NCBI RefSeq assembly: GCF_000014565.1
Contig: NC_008268.1
Span: 7,630,501 to 7,694,500, forward strand
Length of the DNA: 64,000 nucleotides
Reading direction: 5' to 3'
Origin: Rhodococcus jostii RHA1
Lineage (GTDB): Bacteria; Actinomycetota; Actinomycetes; Mycobacteriales; Mycobacteriaceae
The position numbers were made by a program, and so were the translations under genes. A model generated the notes under the pieces. That model was not told where the DNA came from and ran no database searches. It saw only the letters and a list, made by a program, of their open reading frames with translations. Below, piece after piece: positions 46,070 through 57,407 of this stretch (within the stretch, counting starts at the first letter, position 1; each line of letters starts with the position of its first letter).

Positions 46070-46980
46070 ACGAGCAGCACGCGCAGAGTGACCGTCCACC
46101 CACGGTTCGGCCGATGGACTTCCTTCTCGTCACCGGGCTCTCCGGGGCGGGTCTGCAGACTGCGGCGAAGGTCCTCGAGGACCTCGGCTGGTATGTCGCG
46201 GACAACCTTCCCCCGGAACTGATTTCCCGGATGGTGGATCTGAGCCTGGAATCCGATTCGCGGCTCGAGCGGCTCGCCGTCGTCATCGACGTGCGCAGCC
46301 GGTTGTTCACCGGCGATCTCGGCTGGGTCCTCACCGAACTGGAGAGCAAACCCGTGCACACGCGGGTGCTGTACCTCGACGCGTCGGACGAGGTCCTGGT
46401 GCGACGTTTCGAACAGGTGCGCCGCAGTCACCCGCTGTCGGGGGGAGGCGCCGAGGGCACCCTGTCGGAGGGCATCGCCGCCGAGCGCGATCAGCTCGCG
46501 AAGGTGAAGGCCGCCGCGGATCTGGTGATCGACACGTCGTCCCTGGCCGCGCACCAGTTGCGGCAGAAGATCGAGGACGCGTTCGGCGACGCCGAGAACC
46601 GGACGATGCAGGTAACAGTCCAGTCGTTCGGTTTCAAGTACGGTCTTCCGATGGACGCCGATCTCGTCTGCGACGTCCGCTTCCTGCCCAACCCGCACTG
46701 GATTCCCGAGTTGCGTCCGCACACCGGGCAGAGCGAGGACGTGCGGGACTACGTGTTGTCGCAGGACGGTGCCGAGGACTATCTGGCCACGTATCACCAC
46801 CTGCTGGATCTGACGATCGCGGGATATCGTCGGGAGGGGAAGCGCTACATGACCATCGCGGTGGGGTGCACCGGGGGGAAACATCGGAGTGTCGCGATGT
46901 CGGAGGCCTTGGCGAGCCGACTCGGAAAGGACTCCGGGCTGAACGTGCGCGTCGTCCATCGTGATCTGGGGCGCGAATGA
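46066..46980 (+). CDS. rapZ: RapZ/YvcJ-family protein with non-canonical P-loop
   Basis: 304 residues. In E. coli RapZ binds and targets GlmZ/GlmY small RNAs; in Gram-positives YvcJ is a nucleotide hydrolase near yvcK and whiA. The P-loop site reads [13 protein letters not shown] (about 24-36): the Lys-Ser/Thr of GxSGAGKS is replaced by Leu-Gln. The rest is conserved: [20 protein letters not shown], the C-terminal [21 protein letters not shown] and [19 protein letters not shown] phosphate-binding-like loop. Overlaps uvrC and yvcK by 4 nt each. Confidence 0.92.
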   Translation: MNEQHAQSDRPPTVRPMDFLLVTGLSGAGLQTAAKVLEDLGWYVADNLPPELISRMVDLSLESDSRLERLAVVIDVRSRLFTGDLGWVLTELESKPVHTRVLYLDASDEVLVRRFEQVRRSHPLSGGGAEGTLSEGIAAERDQLAKVKAAADLVIDTSSLAAHQLRQKIEDAFGDAENRTMQVTVQSFGFKYGLPMDADLVCDVRFLPNPHWIPELRPHTGQSEDVRDYVLSQDGAEDYLATYHHLLDLTIAGYRREGKRYMTIAVGCTGGKHRSVAMSEALASRLGKDSGLNVRVVHRDLGRE

Positions 46981-48002
46981 GGCCGGTGAACCAGCCGCCT
47001 GCGATCGTCGCGCTCGGCGGGGGCCACGGACTGTTCGCCACCCTTAGCGCCGCGCGCCGGCTCAGCCGTGACGTCACGGCTGTCGTCACCGTCGCTGACG
47101 ACGGCGGATCCTCGGGGCGGCTGCGCGCCGAACTGGGTGTCATCCCGCCGGGGGATCTGCGGATGGCACTCGCCGCACTCGCCGCGGACGACCCCGAGGT
47201 GCAGGACTGGACGGACACCATCCAGCACCGCTTCGGCGGAATCGGCGCCCTCGCCGGCCACTCGGTGGGCAATCTCATCCTGGCCGGCCTCACCGAAGTG
47301 CTCGGCGACCCCGTCGCCGCGCTCGACGAACTCGCCCAGTTGCTGCGGATCAACGGGCGCGTTTTGCCGATGTCGCCGATCGCCCTGGACATCGAGGCCG
47401 ACGTGCAGGGCCTCGAGGCGGACCCGCGGGTCAGCCGCTGCATCCGCGGGCAGGTCGCGGTCGCGACCACCCCCGGCAAGGTGCGCCGCGTGCGACTGCT
47501 GCCGGCGAATCCGCCCGCCTGCCCGGACGCGGTCCGGGCGATCGAGGTCGCCGACATGGTCGTCCTCGGCCCGGGGTCGTGGTTCTCCAGCGTCATCCCA
47601 CACGTCCTCGTGCCGGAACTCCTCGTCACGCTGATCGCCACCGCCGCGCGGAAGGTGCTGGTGCTCAACCTGGCTCCGGAGCCGGGCGAGACCGCAGGAT
47701 TCTCCACCGAGCGTCATCTGCACGTACTGTCCCAACACGCACCCGAACTCACCGTCGACTTCGTCGTGGTCGATTCGGGTTCGGTTCCACCGGGGCGCGA
47801 GCGCGAGCACCTCGCCCGCGCCGCCGGACAGTTCCAGGCACGCGTCGTGTACGCCGACGTGTCGGAGCACGGCACCCACACGCACCATGCAGGAAAACTT
47901 GCGTCCGTTCTCGAACAGCTCTGGAGCGACCCCGATGCGGGGTCTAGGGGGAGCGAAGTGGCCGAGACACCAGAGGAAAGGGAGAGCGCTTCGTGGCAAT
48001 GA
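46977..48002 (+). CDS. yvcK: YvcK/CuvA-family UDP-sugar-binding protein (gluconeogenesis factor)
   Basis: 341 residues of the CofD-like fold. Starts with [16 protein letters not shown] (near residue 9-24) and [14 protein letters not shown], the ligand-binding loops, then [27 protein letters not shown], and [17 protein letters not shown]. In mycobacteria CuvA is needed for growth on some carbon sources and for normal cell wall synthesis, and binds UDP-GlcNAc-type sugars in the family. The ATG lies in ATGA with rapZ; whiA begins 10 nt before its end. Confidence 0.93.
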   Translation: MRPVNQPPAIVALGGGHGLFATLSAARRLSRDVTAVVTVADDGGSSGRLRAELGVIPPGDLRMALAALAADDPEVQDWTDTIQHRFGGIGALAGHSVGNLILAGLTEVLGDPVAALDELAQLLRINGRVLPMSPIALDIEADVQGLEADPRVSRCIRGQVAVATTPGKVRRVRLLPANPPACPDAVRAIEVADMVVLGPGSWFSSVIPHVLVPELLVTLIATAARKVLVLNLAPEPGETAGFSTERHLHVLSQHAPELTVDFVVVDSGSVPPGREREHLARAAGQFQARVVYADVSEHGTHTHHAGKLASVLEQLWSDPDAGSRGSEVAETPEERESASWQ

Positions 48003-48976
48003 CAGCAGAGGTCAAAGACGAACTCAGTCGTCTCGTCGTCACTCATGTGAGTTGCCGGAAGGCCGAAGTCTCGTCGCTGCTGCGGTTCGCCGGGGGATTG
48101 CACATCGTCGGCGGCCGGGTCGTGGTCGAGGCGGAAGTGGATCTGGGGTCCACGGCCCGCCGGTTGCGCCGCGAGATCTTCGACCTGTTCACCTACAGCG
48201 CCGACGTCCACGTCCTCAGCGCCGGCGGGCTACGCAAGTCGTCCCGGTACATCGTGCGGGTCGCGAAGGAGGGCGAGGCCCTCGCCCGCCAGACCGGTCT
48301 CCTGGACCTGCGGGGACGCCCCGTGCGCGGGCTTCCCGCACAGGTGGTCGGTGGCAGCGTCGCCGACGCGGAAGCCGCGTGGCGCGGCGCGTTCCTGGCG
48401 CACGGTTCGCTGACCGAGCCGGGCCGGTCGTCGGCGCTCGAGGTCAGCTGCCCCGGCCCGGAGGCGGCGCTCGCGCTCGTCGGGGCGGCGCGCAGGCTGG
48501 GCATCTCCGCGAAGGCGCGTGAGGTCCGCGGCACCGACCGGGTGGTGATCCGCGACGGCGAGGCCATCGGCGCGCTACTCACCCGGATGGGCGCCCAGGA
48601 CACCCGCCTCGTGTGGGAGGAACGCCGCATGCGCCGGGAGGTCCGTGCCACGGCCAACCGGCTCGCCAACTTCGACGACGCCAACCTGCGCCGGTCGGCG
48701 CGAGCGGCCGTCGCGGCCGCGGCCCGCGTCGAACGGGCCCTCGACATCCTGGGTGACGAGGTGCCCGACCATCTGGCGGCGGCCGGTCACCTCCGGGTGG
48801 AGCACCGGCAGGCGTCCCTCGAGGAACTCGGCCAGCTCGCCGACCCGCCGATGACGAAGGACGCCGTGGCCGGCCGCATCCGGCGGTTGCTGTCCATGGC
48901 GGACCGCAAGGCCAAGGAAACCGGCATCCCCGACACCGAGTCGGCCGTCACCGCAGACCTTCTCGACGACGCCTGA
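47993..48976 (+). CDS. whiA: Sporulation/division transcription factor WhiA
   Basis: DNA-binding protein with a degenerate LAGLIDADG homing-endonuclease fold and a C-terminal helix-turn-helix; partner of the WhiB-like protein WhiB in Streptomyces, also present in non-sporulating actinobacteria and Firmicutes. 327 residues: [16 protein letters not shown] start, [23 protein letters not shown] and [22 protein letters not shown] segments of the LAGLIDADG repeats, then HTH in [41 protein letters not shown] precedes the GTG; ATG 47999 is an alternative. Followed by a very strong terminator. Confidence 0.95.
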   Translation: MAMTAEVKDELSRLVVTHVSCRKAEVSSLLRFAGGLHIVGGRVVVEAEVDLGSTARRLRREIFDLFTYSADVHVLSAGGLRKSSRYIVRVAKEGEALARQTGLLDLRGRPVRGLPAQVVGGSVADAEAAWRGAFLAHGSLTEPGRSSALEVSCPGPEAALALVGAARRLGISAKAREVRGTDRVVIRDGEAIGALLTRMGAQDTRLVWEERRMRREVRATANRLANFDDANLRRSARAAVAAAARVERALDILGDEVPDHLAAAGHLRVEHRQASLEELGQLADPPMTKDAVAGRIRRLLSMADRKAKETGIPDTESAVTADLLDDA

Positions 48977-49010
48977 CCGTCGTCGGCGGTCGCCTCCCGC
49001 CACCCCCGGT

Positions 49011-49067
49011 CCCGGACGAACGGGACGCTCGTTGCGCCAGATCGGACGAGCGTCCCGTTCGTTCGGG
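49011..49067 (+). terminator. Exceptionally long (22-bp) terminator hairpin after whiA
   Basis: Arms 49011-49032 and 49046-49067 pair over 22 positions with a single G-U pair (inner 17 bp perfect) and a 13-nt loop. It closes the uvrC-rapZ-yvcK-whiA operon. No T tract. The right arm overlaps nothing coding. Confidence 0.85.
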
Positions 49068-49125
49068 TCGGGGCGGCACGGAAAGGGCGCCCGGAGGTGA
49101 CTGCGCGCGAGCGTGGCCCGCGCAC

Positions 49126-49131
49126 TAGGGT
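49126..49131 (+). promoter_or_regulatory. Candidate -10 box for the gapA operon
   Basis: TAGGGT fits TANNNT and would give a leader of about 100 nt before gapA. The -35 region is not recognisable. Low weight. Confidence 0.3.
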
Positions 49132-49187
49132 AAGAGCCACATCGACCGATGAAACCTCGCGCCGACCACCCGTCGGTGGTGTCGTAG

Positions 49188-50258
<1,071 letters not shown>

Positions 50259-50275
50259 GCGAAGGTCCGGTAACA

Positions 50276-51487
50276 GTGGCAGTTCAGACTCTCGACGATC
50301 TGCTGAACGCTGGGGTCGAGGGGCGCGCCGTGCTGGTGCGCTCCGACCTCAACGTTCCGCTCGACGGTGACCGGATCACCGATCCGGGGCGCATCATCGC
50401 TTCCGCGCCGACGCTGAAGGCGTTGGCGGAGGCGGGCGCCAAGGTCATCGTCACCGCCCATCTGGGTCGCCCCAAGGGCGAGCCCGACCCGCAGTATTCC
50501 CTCGCACCGGTGGCGGTGAAGCTCGCCGAGGTGCTGGGACGCAACGTCCAGCTCGCCGGCGACGTCGTCGGGCAGGACGCTCTCGCACGTGCCGAGGGGC
50601 TCACGGACGGCGACGTTCTCCTGCTGGAGAACATCCGCTTCGATCCGCGGGAGACCAGCAAGGACGAGGCCGAGCGGACGAAGCTCGCCAAGGCTCTGGT
50701 CGAACTCGTCGGCGACGACGGCGCGTTCGTGTCCGACGGATTCGGTGTCGTCCACCGCGCGCAGGCGTCGGTGTACGAGGTGGCCAAGCTGCTCCCGCAT
50801 TACGCGGGCAAGCTCGTCGAAGCCGAGATCAAGGTGCTCGGCAAGCTCACCGAGGAGCCCGAGCGGCCGTACGCGGTCGTGCTGGGTGGGTCCAAGGTGT
50901 CCGACAAGCTCGCGGTGATCGAGGCGCTGGCCCCCAAGGTCGACACCCTCGTCATCGGTGGCGGCATGTACTACACGTTCCTGGCGGCGCAGGGCGTGTC
51001 GGTCGGCAACTCGCTGTGCGAGGAGTCGATGATCGACACGTGCAAGGCGCTGCTCGAGCAGTACGCCGACGTGATCCACATCCCGCAGGACGTGGTCATC
51101 GCCGACTCGTTCTCGGCGGACGCCGAGTCGAAGATCGTGTCGGTGCTCGAGATCCCGGACGGCTGGATGGGCCTCGACATCGGACCGCAGTCGGTTCGCC
51201 GGTTCGCGGCGATCCTGACCAGCGCGAAGACCGTCTTCTGGAACGGCCCGATGGGCGTGTTCGAGTTCGAGAAGTTCGCCGCGGGCACCAAGGGTGTCGC
51301 CGAGGCGATCATCGAGGCCACCGGGAAGGGCGCGTACAGCGTCGTCGGTGGCGGTGACTCCGCCGCGGCGGTCCGCCAGCTCGGTCTGCCCGAGGACGGG
51401 TTCTCGCACATCTCCACCGGCGGCGGCGCCTCCCTCGAGTACCTCGAGGGCAAGGAACTCCCCGGCATCGCAGTTCTGGAGGGCTGA
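50276..51487 (+). CDS. pgk: Phosphoglycerate kinase
   Basis: Makes ATP from 1,3-bisphosphoglycerate. 403 residues: [22 protein letters not shown] (substrate Arg/Asp/Asn, about 20-41), [27 protein letters not shown], the hinge and ADP site in [28 protein letters not shown] and the final [13 protein letters not shown]...[19 protein letters not shown]. Start GTG 50276 ([10 protein letters not shown]) lies 17 nt after gapA with GAAGG upstream; the longer in-frame extension into gapA is a shadow. Confidence 0.97.
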   Translation: MAVQTLDDLLNAGVEGRAVLVRSDLNVPLDGDRITDPGRIIASAPTLKALAEAGAKVIVTAHLGRPKGEPDPQYSLAPVAVKLAEVLGRNVQLAGDVVGQDALARAEGLTDGDVLLLENIRFDPRETSKDEAERTKLAKALVELVGDDGAFVSDGFGVVHRAQASVYEVAKLLPHYAGKLVEAEIKVLGKLTEEPERPYAVVLGGSKVSDKLAVIEALAPKVDTLVIGGGMYYTFLAAQGVSVGNSLCEESMIDTCKALLEQYADVIHIPQDVVIADSFSADAESKIVSVLEIPDGWMGLDIGPQSVRRFAAILTSAKTVFWNGPMGVFEFEKFAAGTKGVAEAIIEATGKGAYSVVGGGDSAAAVRQLGLPEDGFSHISTGGGASLEYLEGKELPGIAVLEG

Positions 51488-51490
51488 GGC

Positions 51491-52276
51491 ATGGCACGGA
51501 AGCCGCTGATCGCCGGCAACTGGAAGATGAATCTGAACCATCTCGAGGCCATCGCGCTGGTTCAGAAGATCGCCTTCTCGCTCCCGGCGAAGTACTTCGA
51601 CAAGGTCGACGTGACGGTGATCCCGCCGTTCACCGACATCCGCAGCGTGCAGACCCTCGTCGAGGGCGACAAGCTCCTGCTCACCTACGGTGCGCAGGAC
51701 GTTTCGGCCCACGATTCGGGTGCGTACACCGGCGAGATCAGCGGCTCCATGCTGGCCAAGCTGGGCTGCACGTTCGTCGTCGTCGGGCACTCGGAGCGTC
51801 GAACCCTGCACTGCGAGGACAACGACACCGTGCTGGCCAAGACCAAGGCCGCGCTGAAGAACGGGATCACCCCGATCGTCTGCATCGGTGAGGGCCTCGA
51901 CGTCCGCGAGGCCGGCGAGCACGTGTCCTACAACGTCGAGCAGTTGCGGGGCTCGCTCGCCGGACTGTCCGGCGAGGACATCGCGAAGGTCGTCATCGCG
52001 TACGAGCCGGTGTGGGCCATCGGAACCGGCCGCGTGGCCAGTGCCGCGAACGCGCAGGAAGTCTGCGCCGCGATCCGCGCCACGCTCGGTGAGCTGGCCT
52101 CGCAGGACGTCGCGTCCGGTGTCCGCGTTCTCTACGGCGGCAGCGTCAACGCCAAGAACGTCGGCGAGATCGTCGGTCAGACGGATGTGGACGGCGCCCT
52201 CGTGGGCGGCGCCTCACTGAAGGCCGACGAGTTCGCGACGCTGTCGGCGATCGCTGCGGGCGGACCTCTGCCGTAA
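51491..52276 (+). CDS. tpiA: Triosephosphate isomerase
   Basis: Interconverts DHAP and G3P. 261-residue TIM barrel: [13 protein letters not shown] (catalytic Lys and Asn, about 8-20), [14 protein letters not shown] (catalytic His), [16 protein letters not shown] (catalytic Glu) and the phosphate loops [10 protein letters not shown] and GALVGGASL. Starts 3 nt after pgk. Followed by nested hairpins before secG. Confidence 0.97.
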   Translation: MARKPLIAGNWKMNLNHLEAIALVQKIAFSLPAKYFDKVDVTVIPPFTDIRSVQTLVEGDKLLLTYGAQDVSAHDSGAYTGEISGSMLAKLGCTFVVVGHSERRTLHCEDNDTVLAKTKAALKNGITPIVCIGEGLDVREAGEHVSYNVEQLRGSLAGLSGEDIAKVVIAYEPVWAIGTGRVASAANAQEVCAAIRATLGELASQDVASGVRVLYGGSVNAKNVGEIVGQTDVDGALVGGASLKADEFATLSAIAAGGPLP

Positions 52277-52337
52277 GGCGCCTTCGGCGCCCGTGCGCCT
52301 TTCCGGTACCTACAGCTACCGGAAAGGCGCACGGGCG
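52277..52337 (+). terminator. Nested, mutually exclusive hairpins between tpiA and secG
   Basis: A perfect 21-bp stem (52288-52308 with 52317-52337, 8-nt loop) follows tpiA. A second short hairpin, GGCGCC-TTC-GGCGCC (52277-52291), overlaps its left arm by 4 nt, so the two cannot form fully together. The long stem is probably the operon terminator; the pair could act as a switch controlling read-through into secG. Confidence 0.75.
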
Positions 52338-52348
52338 GGCAGCGCCTG

Positions 52349-52354
52349 TAGGGT
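52349..52354 (+). promoter_or_regulatory. Candidate -10 box for secG
   Basis: TAGGGT lies 48 bp before the secG ATG and just after the tpiA terminator, so secG may have its own promoter. No clear -35. Confidence 0.3.
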
Positions 52355-52401
52355 GTACGAGGTCGTTGTTGTTCCTACTGGATGGGTGGACGTAGACAGA
52401 C

Positions 52402-52635
52402 ATGGAACTGTTCCTGGATATCCTGCTGGTGGTCACCAGCTTGCTGCTGATTCTGCTGGTGCTGCTGCACCGCGGTAAGGGCGGCGGTCTGTCCAGCCTG
52501 TTCGGTGGCGGCGTCCAGTCGAGTCTGTCCGGTTCCACCGTGGTCGAGAAGAACCTCGACCGGCTTACCGTCTTCACCGGCCTGATCTGGCTGATCGCGA
52601 TCATCGGAATCGGCCTGGAGATCAAGTTCGGCTGA
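52402..52635 (+). CDS. secG: Protein translocase subunit SecG
   Basis: Small accessory subunit of the SecYEG channel. 77 residues with two membrane helices: LFLDILLVVTSLLLILLVLLH (about 3-23) and LTVFTGLIWLIAIIGIGLEI (about 52-71), joined by the conserved cytoplasmic GKGGGLSSLFGGGVQSSLSGS. Location after tpiA is standard for actinobacteria. Confidence 0.95.
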   Translation: MELFLDILLVVTSLLLILLVLLHRGKGGGLSSLFGGGVQSSLSGSTVVEKNLDRLTVFTGLIWLIAIIGIGLEIKFG

Positions 52636-52681
52636 TCGGCTTCATCATGCGGACGGGCCGTCACCGGTCGATACTGGATGA

Positions 52682-55438
52682 ATGATCGAAACCCCACGTG
52701 AGGCCACTGAACCACTCCGCGAAGACATTCGGCTCCTGGGCGGCATCCTCGGTCAGATAGTGCGGGAACAGGCCGGGGACAGCGTCTTCGACCTCGTCGA
52801 GAAGGCCAGGGTCGAATCGTTCCGGGTTCGTCGTTCCGAGATCGACCGCGCAGATCTGGCGGACATGTTCACCCAGGTGTCCACGAGCGACACCATTCCC
52901 GTCATCCGGGCCTTCAGCCACTTCGCCCTGCTGGCCAATCTCGCCGAGGACATCCACCGTGAACGCCGGCGTGCCGTCCACGTCGCCGCCGGTGAACCCG
53001 CCCCCGACAGCACCCTGACCGCCACGTTCGCCAAACTCGACGCTGCGCACCTCGACAGCGCCGTCGTCGCGGACGCGTTGCGCGGGGCGCTCGTGTCGCC
53101 GGTCATCACCGCCCACCCCACCGAGACCCGCCGCCGGACGGTGTTCGAAACCCAGTCCCGCATCACCGAACTGATGCGCTACCGCGAGCGGACCGCCCTG
53201 ACCGAGAGCGAGACGGCCGACGTCGACGTCCGGCTGCGGCGGCAGATCCTCACCCTGTGGCAGACCGCGCTGATCCGGTTGTCGCGGTTGCGGATCCAGG
53301 ACGAGATCGAGGTCGGGCTGCGGTACTACGACGCGGCACTGTTCGAGGTCGTCCCGAAGATCAACGCCGAACTGCGCGGCGCCCTGCGATCGCGGTGGCC
53401 GGACGCGGATCTGGGCCGGGAACCGATTCTGCGCCCCGGCTCGTGGATCGGCGGCGACCGCGACGGCAACCCGTACGTCACCGACGAGGTGGTCCGGCAG
53501 GCCACCACCCGTGCCGCGGCCACCGCCCTCGAGCATCACCTCGGGGAACTCGAGACGCTCGAGCGCGAACTGTCCATGTCGGCTCGCCTCGTCACCGTCA
53601 CGCCCGCACTCGACCTCCTGGCCGCGGCCTCGCAGGACGATTCCCCGTTCCGCGCCGACGAGCCGTACCGGCGCGCGATTCGGGGTATCCGGGGGCGTCT
53701 CACGGCCACCGCGCACCGCATTCTGGGTGAGGCACCCGATCACGGGCTCGACCTCGGGCTCGCACCCTACGACACCCCGCGGCAGATGCTCGACGAACTC
53801 GACGTCGTCGACGACTCCCTGCGGCGCGGAGGTGACGGCACCATCGCCGACGACGGGCTGGCGAACCTGCGGGACTCGGTGGAGGTGTTCGGTTTCCACC
53901 TCTCCGGACTGGACATGCGGCAGAACTCGGACGTGCACGAGACCGTCGTCGCCGAGCTGCTGGCGTGGGCGGGCGTGCACCCCGACTACCCGTCGCTGTC
54001 CGAGGACGAGCGGGTGGAGTTGCTGTCGGCGGAGCTGTCCACCCGGCGCCCACTGACCACCGCGAACGCGGAGTTCAGCGAGCTGACCGCGAAGGAGCTC
54101 GCCATCCTCCAGGCCGGCGCCGAGGCGGTCCGGACACTCGGTGCGGGCGCCGTGCCCAACTACATCATCAGCATGTGCACCTCCGTCAGCGACATGCTCG
54201 AGGCCGCTGTGCTGCTGAAGGAGGTGGGTCTGCTCGACCCCGGATCGGGGGAGGCGCCGTCCTGCCCGGTGGGCATCGTGCCGCTGTTCGAGACGATCGA
54301 GGACCTGCAGCAGGGGGCCGCCACCCTCGAGGCCACCCTCGAGGTGCCGATCTACCGGGCCCTGGTGACGTCGCGCGGCGACTCGCAGGAAGTGATGCTC
54401 GGGTACTCCGATTCCAACAAGGACGGCGGCTACCTGGCGGCCAACTGGGCGCTGTACCGCGCCGAGCTGGATCTGGTGGACGCCGCCCGCAAGACGGGAA
54501 TCCGGTTGCGGCTCTTCCACGGTCGCGGCGGCACCGTGGGTCGCGGCGGCGGACCCAGCTACGAGGCGATCCTCGCGCAACCGCCCGGCGCGGTGGCCGG
54601 GTCGCTGCGGATCACCGAACAGGGCGAGGTGATCGCCGCCAAGTACGCGGAACCCCGCCTCGCGCAGCGCAACCTGGAAACGCTGCTCGCCGCGACCCTC
54701 GAAGCCACCCTGCTCGACGTCGAGGGACTCGGCGACGACGCCGAACCGGCATACCGCATCCTCGACGAGCTCGCCGCGCTGGCCCGCCGCGCCTACGGCG
54801 AATTGGTGCACGAGACACCCGGATTCGTGGAGTACTTCGAGATGTCGACTCCGGTCGCGGAGATCGGGGCCCTCAACATCGGCAGCCGCCCGGCCTCACG
54901 GAAGCAGACCACGTCCATCTCCGACCTCCGAGCGATCCCGTGGGTGCTGTCGTGGAGTCAGTCCCGGGTCATGCTGCCCGGGTGGTACGGCACGGGTGCG
55001 GCGTTCGAGGAATGGACGCAGGGCGACCCCCAGAGGGTGGCCACGCTGTCCCGCCTGTACGAGAAGTGGCCGTTCTTCCGGACGGTGCTGTCGAACCTGG
55101 CGATGGTGATGTCGAAGTCCGACATGGGTCTCGCCGCCCGCTACGCGGAACTGGTTCCCGACGAGGAACTCCGCCGACGGGTGTTCGGCAAGATCGCCGA
55201 GGAGCACGAGCGGACCATCCGGATGTACAAGGCGATCACCGGGAACGACACCCTGTTCGCCGACAACCCCGGTCTGGAGAGGTCGGTGCACAATCGGTTC
55301 CCGTACCTCGAGCCCCTCAACCACCTGCAGGTGGAACTGCTGCGCCGCTACCGGGCCGGGGACGACAGTGATCAGACGCGCCGTGGCATCCAGCTCACGA
55401 TGAACGGGCTGGCGACCGCGCTGCGCAACAGCGGATAG
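52682..55438 (+). CDS. ppc: Phosphoenolpyruvate carboxylase
   Basis: Carboxylates PEP to oxaloacetate, refilling the TCA cycle. 918 residues, normal length. Catalytic His in [14 protein letters not shown] (about 138-151); ESVxxR-like region [31 protein letters not shown] (about 576-591); the second signature [14 protein letters not shown] (about 610-623, mobile loop and Arg); [14 protein letters not shown] (about 762-775); C-terminal [14 protein letters not shown], the family's fixed end. The Lys/Arg residues for aspartate inhibition lie in this same C-terminal half. ATG 46 nt after secG. It is convergent with the pentose phosphate operon. Confidence 0.96.
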   Translation: MIETPREATEPLREDIRLLGGILGQIVREQAGDSVFDLVEKARVESFRVRRSEIDRADLADMFTQVSTSDTIPVIRAFSHFALLANLAEDIHRERRRAVHVAAGEPAPDSTLTATFAKLDAAHLDSAVVADALRGALVSPVITAHPTETRRRTVFETQSRITELMRYRERTALTESETADVDVRLRRQILTLWQTALIRLSRLRIQDEIEVGLRYYDAALFEVVPKINAELRGALRSRWPDADLGREPILRPGSWIGGDRDGNPYVTDEVVRQATTRAAATALEHHLGELETLERELSMSARLVTVTPALDLLAAASQDDSPFRADEPYRRAIRGIRGRLTATAHRILGEAPDHGLDLGLAPYDTPRQMLDELDVVDDSLRRGGDGTIADDGLANLRDSVEVFGFHLSGLDMRQNSDVHETVVAELLAWAGVHPDYPSLSEDERVELLSAELSTRRPLTTANAEFSELTAKELAILQAGAEAVRTLGAGAVPNYIISMCTSVSDMLEAAVLLKEVGLLDPGSGEAPSCPVGIVPLFETIEDLQQGAATLEATLEVPIYRALVTSRGDSQEVMLGYSDSNKDGGYLAANWALYRAELDLVDAARKTGIRLRLFHGRGGTVGRGGGPSYEAILAQPPGAVAGSLRITEQGEVIAAKYAEPRLAQRNLETLLAATLEATLLDVEGLGDDAEPAYRILDELAALARRAYGELVHETPGFVEYFEMSTPVAEIGALNIGSRPASRKQTTSISDLRAIPWVLSWSQSRVMLPGWYGTGAAFEEWTQGDPQRVATLSRLYEKWPFFRTVLSNLAMVMSKSDMGLAARYAELVPDEELRRRVFGKIAEEHERTIRMYKAITGNDTLFADNPGLERSVHNRFPYLEPLNHLQVELLRRYRAGDDSDQTRRGIQLTMNGLATALRNSG

Positions 55439-55759
55439 CCGGACCGGTTCCCGCGTTCCGCGAGAAGTGCGTGAACTTTCTTGCGGGGCGGGGGAACCGA
55501 ACCGTCCTTCGCTGCGTCAAAACGGGAAAGAGCACGAACGTTTCCGAGACGAATTGGGGCGACGGATGAGGCGCTGCACGGGCAACCCGGACCATTGGCG
55601 CGGGGGAATCGGACGGCGGGGGACGAGCACGGCAAGCCCTCGTCGTGCCGGTCGGATCGTCACCGAATGCCGGGTCACCCGGTCACCGGTCGAGCGGGAC
55701 CCTCGGTCGCCCGCCGGGTTACCGGCGGACGACGACGAGGACCCCGTCGGATGAGAGCG
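55439..55759. other. Intergenic region between convergent ppc and pgl
   Basis: About 320 bp without a credible gene on either strand; the open frames here are Arg/Pro-rich products of high GC. The only structure I can support is a short hairpin at 55711-55728. The stretch around 55500-55570 is somewhat less GC-rich. Confidence 0.5.
55711..55728 (-). terminator. Weak hairpin downstream of pgl
   Basis: CCGCCGG (55711-55717) and CCGGCGG (55722-55728) form a perfect 7-bp stem with a GTTA loop, 32 nt beyond the pgl stop on its strand. It may end the tkt-tal-zwf-opcA-pgl transcript. Confidence 0.4.
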
Positions 55760-56503
55760 TCAGTTCGGCAGCCGGGACGCGGCCGACGTGTCGAGCAGCC
55801 ACCGGGTCGCCGACAGCCCGCGGGCCCCGGACGCCGGGATCTCGACGGGGGGAGCGCCCGCGATGGCGGCGGCCACGGCCTCGGCCTTCGCGTCACCCGA
55901 CACGACCAGCCACACCTCGTCGGCGTGCCGGACGGCGGGCAGGGTCAGCGTGACCCGCACCGGCGGCGGCTTGGGGGAGTCCGTCACCGCGACCACGAAC
56001 CGGTGCTCCTCGCGTACCGCGTCGGTGTCGGGGAACAGCGAATTGACGTGTCCCTCACCGCCCATGCCGAGCAGGTGGACATCGAACACCGGGACCTGCT
56101 TGCCTCCGGCGTGCGCCCCGAGTACCTGCGCGTACGCGACGGCGGCCGCCTCCGGATCGTTCTCGTAGATGCCGTCCGCGACGGGCATGGTGTGCACCCG
56201 GTCGGGATCGACGTCGACGTGGTCGAGCAACGCGGCCCGCGCCTGCACGTCGTTGCGTTCCGGGTCGCCGGCCGGCAGGAACCGCTCGTCACCCCAGAAG
56301 ATGTCGATCGCACGCCAGTCGATGTCGCCCGGGTTCTCCCGGACCTTCTCGAGCAGGCCGATCCCGGTGCCGCCGCCGGTGAGGACCACCGACGCCGTGC
56401 CGCGGTCCTTCTGGGCGGCGACGACGGTGTCGACGAACCGCTCCGCGGCCTTCGTCACCAGCGTGTCGGTGTCGGGGTGGACCTCTACGTGGATGTCACT
56501 CAT
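55760..56503 (-). CDS. pgl: 6-Phosphogluconolactonase
   Basis: Hydrolyses 6-phosphogluconolactone in the oxidative pentose phosphate pathway. 247 residues of the DevB/SOL type: VVLTGGGTGIGLLEKV (about 40-55), IFWGDERFLPAGDPERNDVQAR (about 69-90) and LLGMGGEGHVNSLFPDT with the catalytic His, then LTLPAVRHADEVWLVVSGDAKA. Start overlaps opcA by 8 nt. Last gene of the minus-strand operon. Confidence 0.95.
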   Translation of the reverse strand: MSDIHVEVHPDTDTLVTKAAERFVDTVVAAQKDRGTASVVLTGGGTGIGLLEKVRENPGDIDWRAIDIFWGDERFLPAGDPERNDVQARAALLDHVDVDPDRVHTMPVADGIYENDPEAAAVAYAQVLGAHAGGKQVPVFDVHLLGMGGEGHVNSLFPDTDAVREEHRFVVAVTDSPKPPPVRVTLTLPAVRHADEVWLVVSGDAKAEAVAAAIAGAPPVEIPASGARGLSATRWLLDTSAASRLPN

Positions 56504-57407
56504 ACGTCACCTTCGTCAGCCCGGCGAGTGCGGTCTCGTAGACCTCGTCGGGGTCGAGTCTGCGTAGCTCTTCGGCCAGGCACTCGCTCGTTTCCCGCCT
56601 GCGGAGCGCGACCCGCGCATCGGGCTTGCCGGTGCGGGACAGCGTCGCCGTGGTACCCGTCTGGGGGCGGCTGATGGTCAACGCACCACCGTCGGCGAAG
56701 TTGATCTCCACGAACAACGGGCCGACCCGCCGGGTGACCGGGACGTCGACGCGGCTCGCCAACCACCCCGCGATCATGTCGACGGCGGGCTCGTCCACCA
56801 GTCCGGACACCACCGCCGACGTGATCGGCGAGTGTGGCGGCTGGTCGACGGCCGAGGTCAGGAGCGCACGCCAGTAGGTGATGCGGCTCCAGGCCAGGTC
56901 CGAGTCACCGGACGAGTACGACGCCAGGCGGCTCTTGATCTCCGCAGCCGGATCCGCGCGATCGGTCGCGTCGGTGATCCGCCGGATCGCGAGCTTGCCC
57001 ACCGGATCCTCGGCGGGAACCTCCGGGGCGGTCTCCGGCCACCACACGACAACGGGAGTGTCTGGGAGGAGGAACGGCACCACCACGCTGCTCTCGTGGT
57101 CGGCGAGTTCGCCGAAGAGGCGCAGCACGACGACCTCCGACGCGCCGGCGTCGCCGCCGACGCGGATCTGCGCATCCAGGCGGGGTTCCGCGTCACGGGA
57201 CCCCCAGGCGACGACGATGACGCGGCACGGATGCTCCCGGCTCGCCTCGTTGGCGGCGTCGATGATGTCCTCCGAGTACTCACTGTCGCGGGTGCACACC
57301 ACCAGCGTGAGTACTCGTCCCAGGGTCACCGCGCCGCCCGTCTTGCGCAGCTCCACCAGTTTCTTGTTGACCTGTCCGGTGGTGGTCGCGGGAATGTCGG
57401 TGATCAT
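56496..57407 (-). CDS. opcA: Glucose-6-phosphate dehydrogenase assembly protein OpcA
   Basis: Allosteric activator/assembly partner of G6PD in cyanobacteria and actinobacteria. 303 residues; MITDIPATTTGQVNKKLVEL start, Rossmann-like core with RVLTLVVCTRDSEYSEDIIDA, VVVPFLLPDTPVVVWWPE and SDLAWSRITYWRALL, the most conserved motif of the family. No catalytic residues. The ATG lies directly after the zwf stop codon with no gap, supporting equal synthesis of the two partners. Confidence 0.94.
   Translation of the reverse strand: MITDIPATTTGQVNKKLVELRKTGGAVTLGRVLTLVVCTRDSEYSEDIIDAANEASREHPCRVIVVAWGSRDAEPRLDAQIRVGGDAGASEVVVLRLFGELADHESSVVVPFLLPDTPVVVWWPETAPEVPAEDPVGKLAIRRITDATDRADPAAEIKSRLASYSSGDSDLAWSRITYWRALLTSAVDQPPHSPITSAVVSGLVDEPAVDMIAGWLASRVDVPVTRRVGPLFVEINFADGGALTISRPQTGTTATLSRTGKPDARVALRRRETSECLAEELRRLDPDEVYETALAGLTKVTYE

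Noticed and set aside
55372..55635. 87-codon minus-strand frame after ppc
   Set aside because: Low-complexity Arg/Pro/Ser product, overlaps the ppc 3' end, and has no ribosome binding site.
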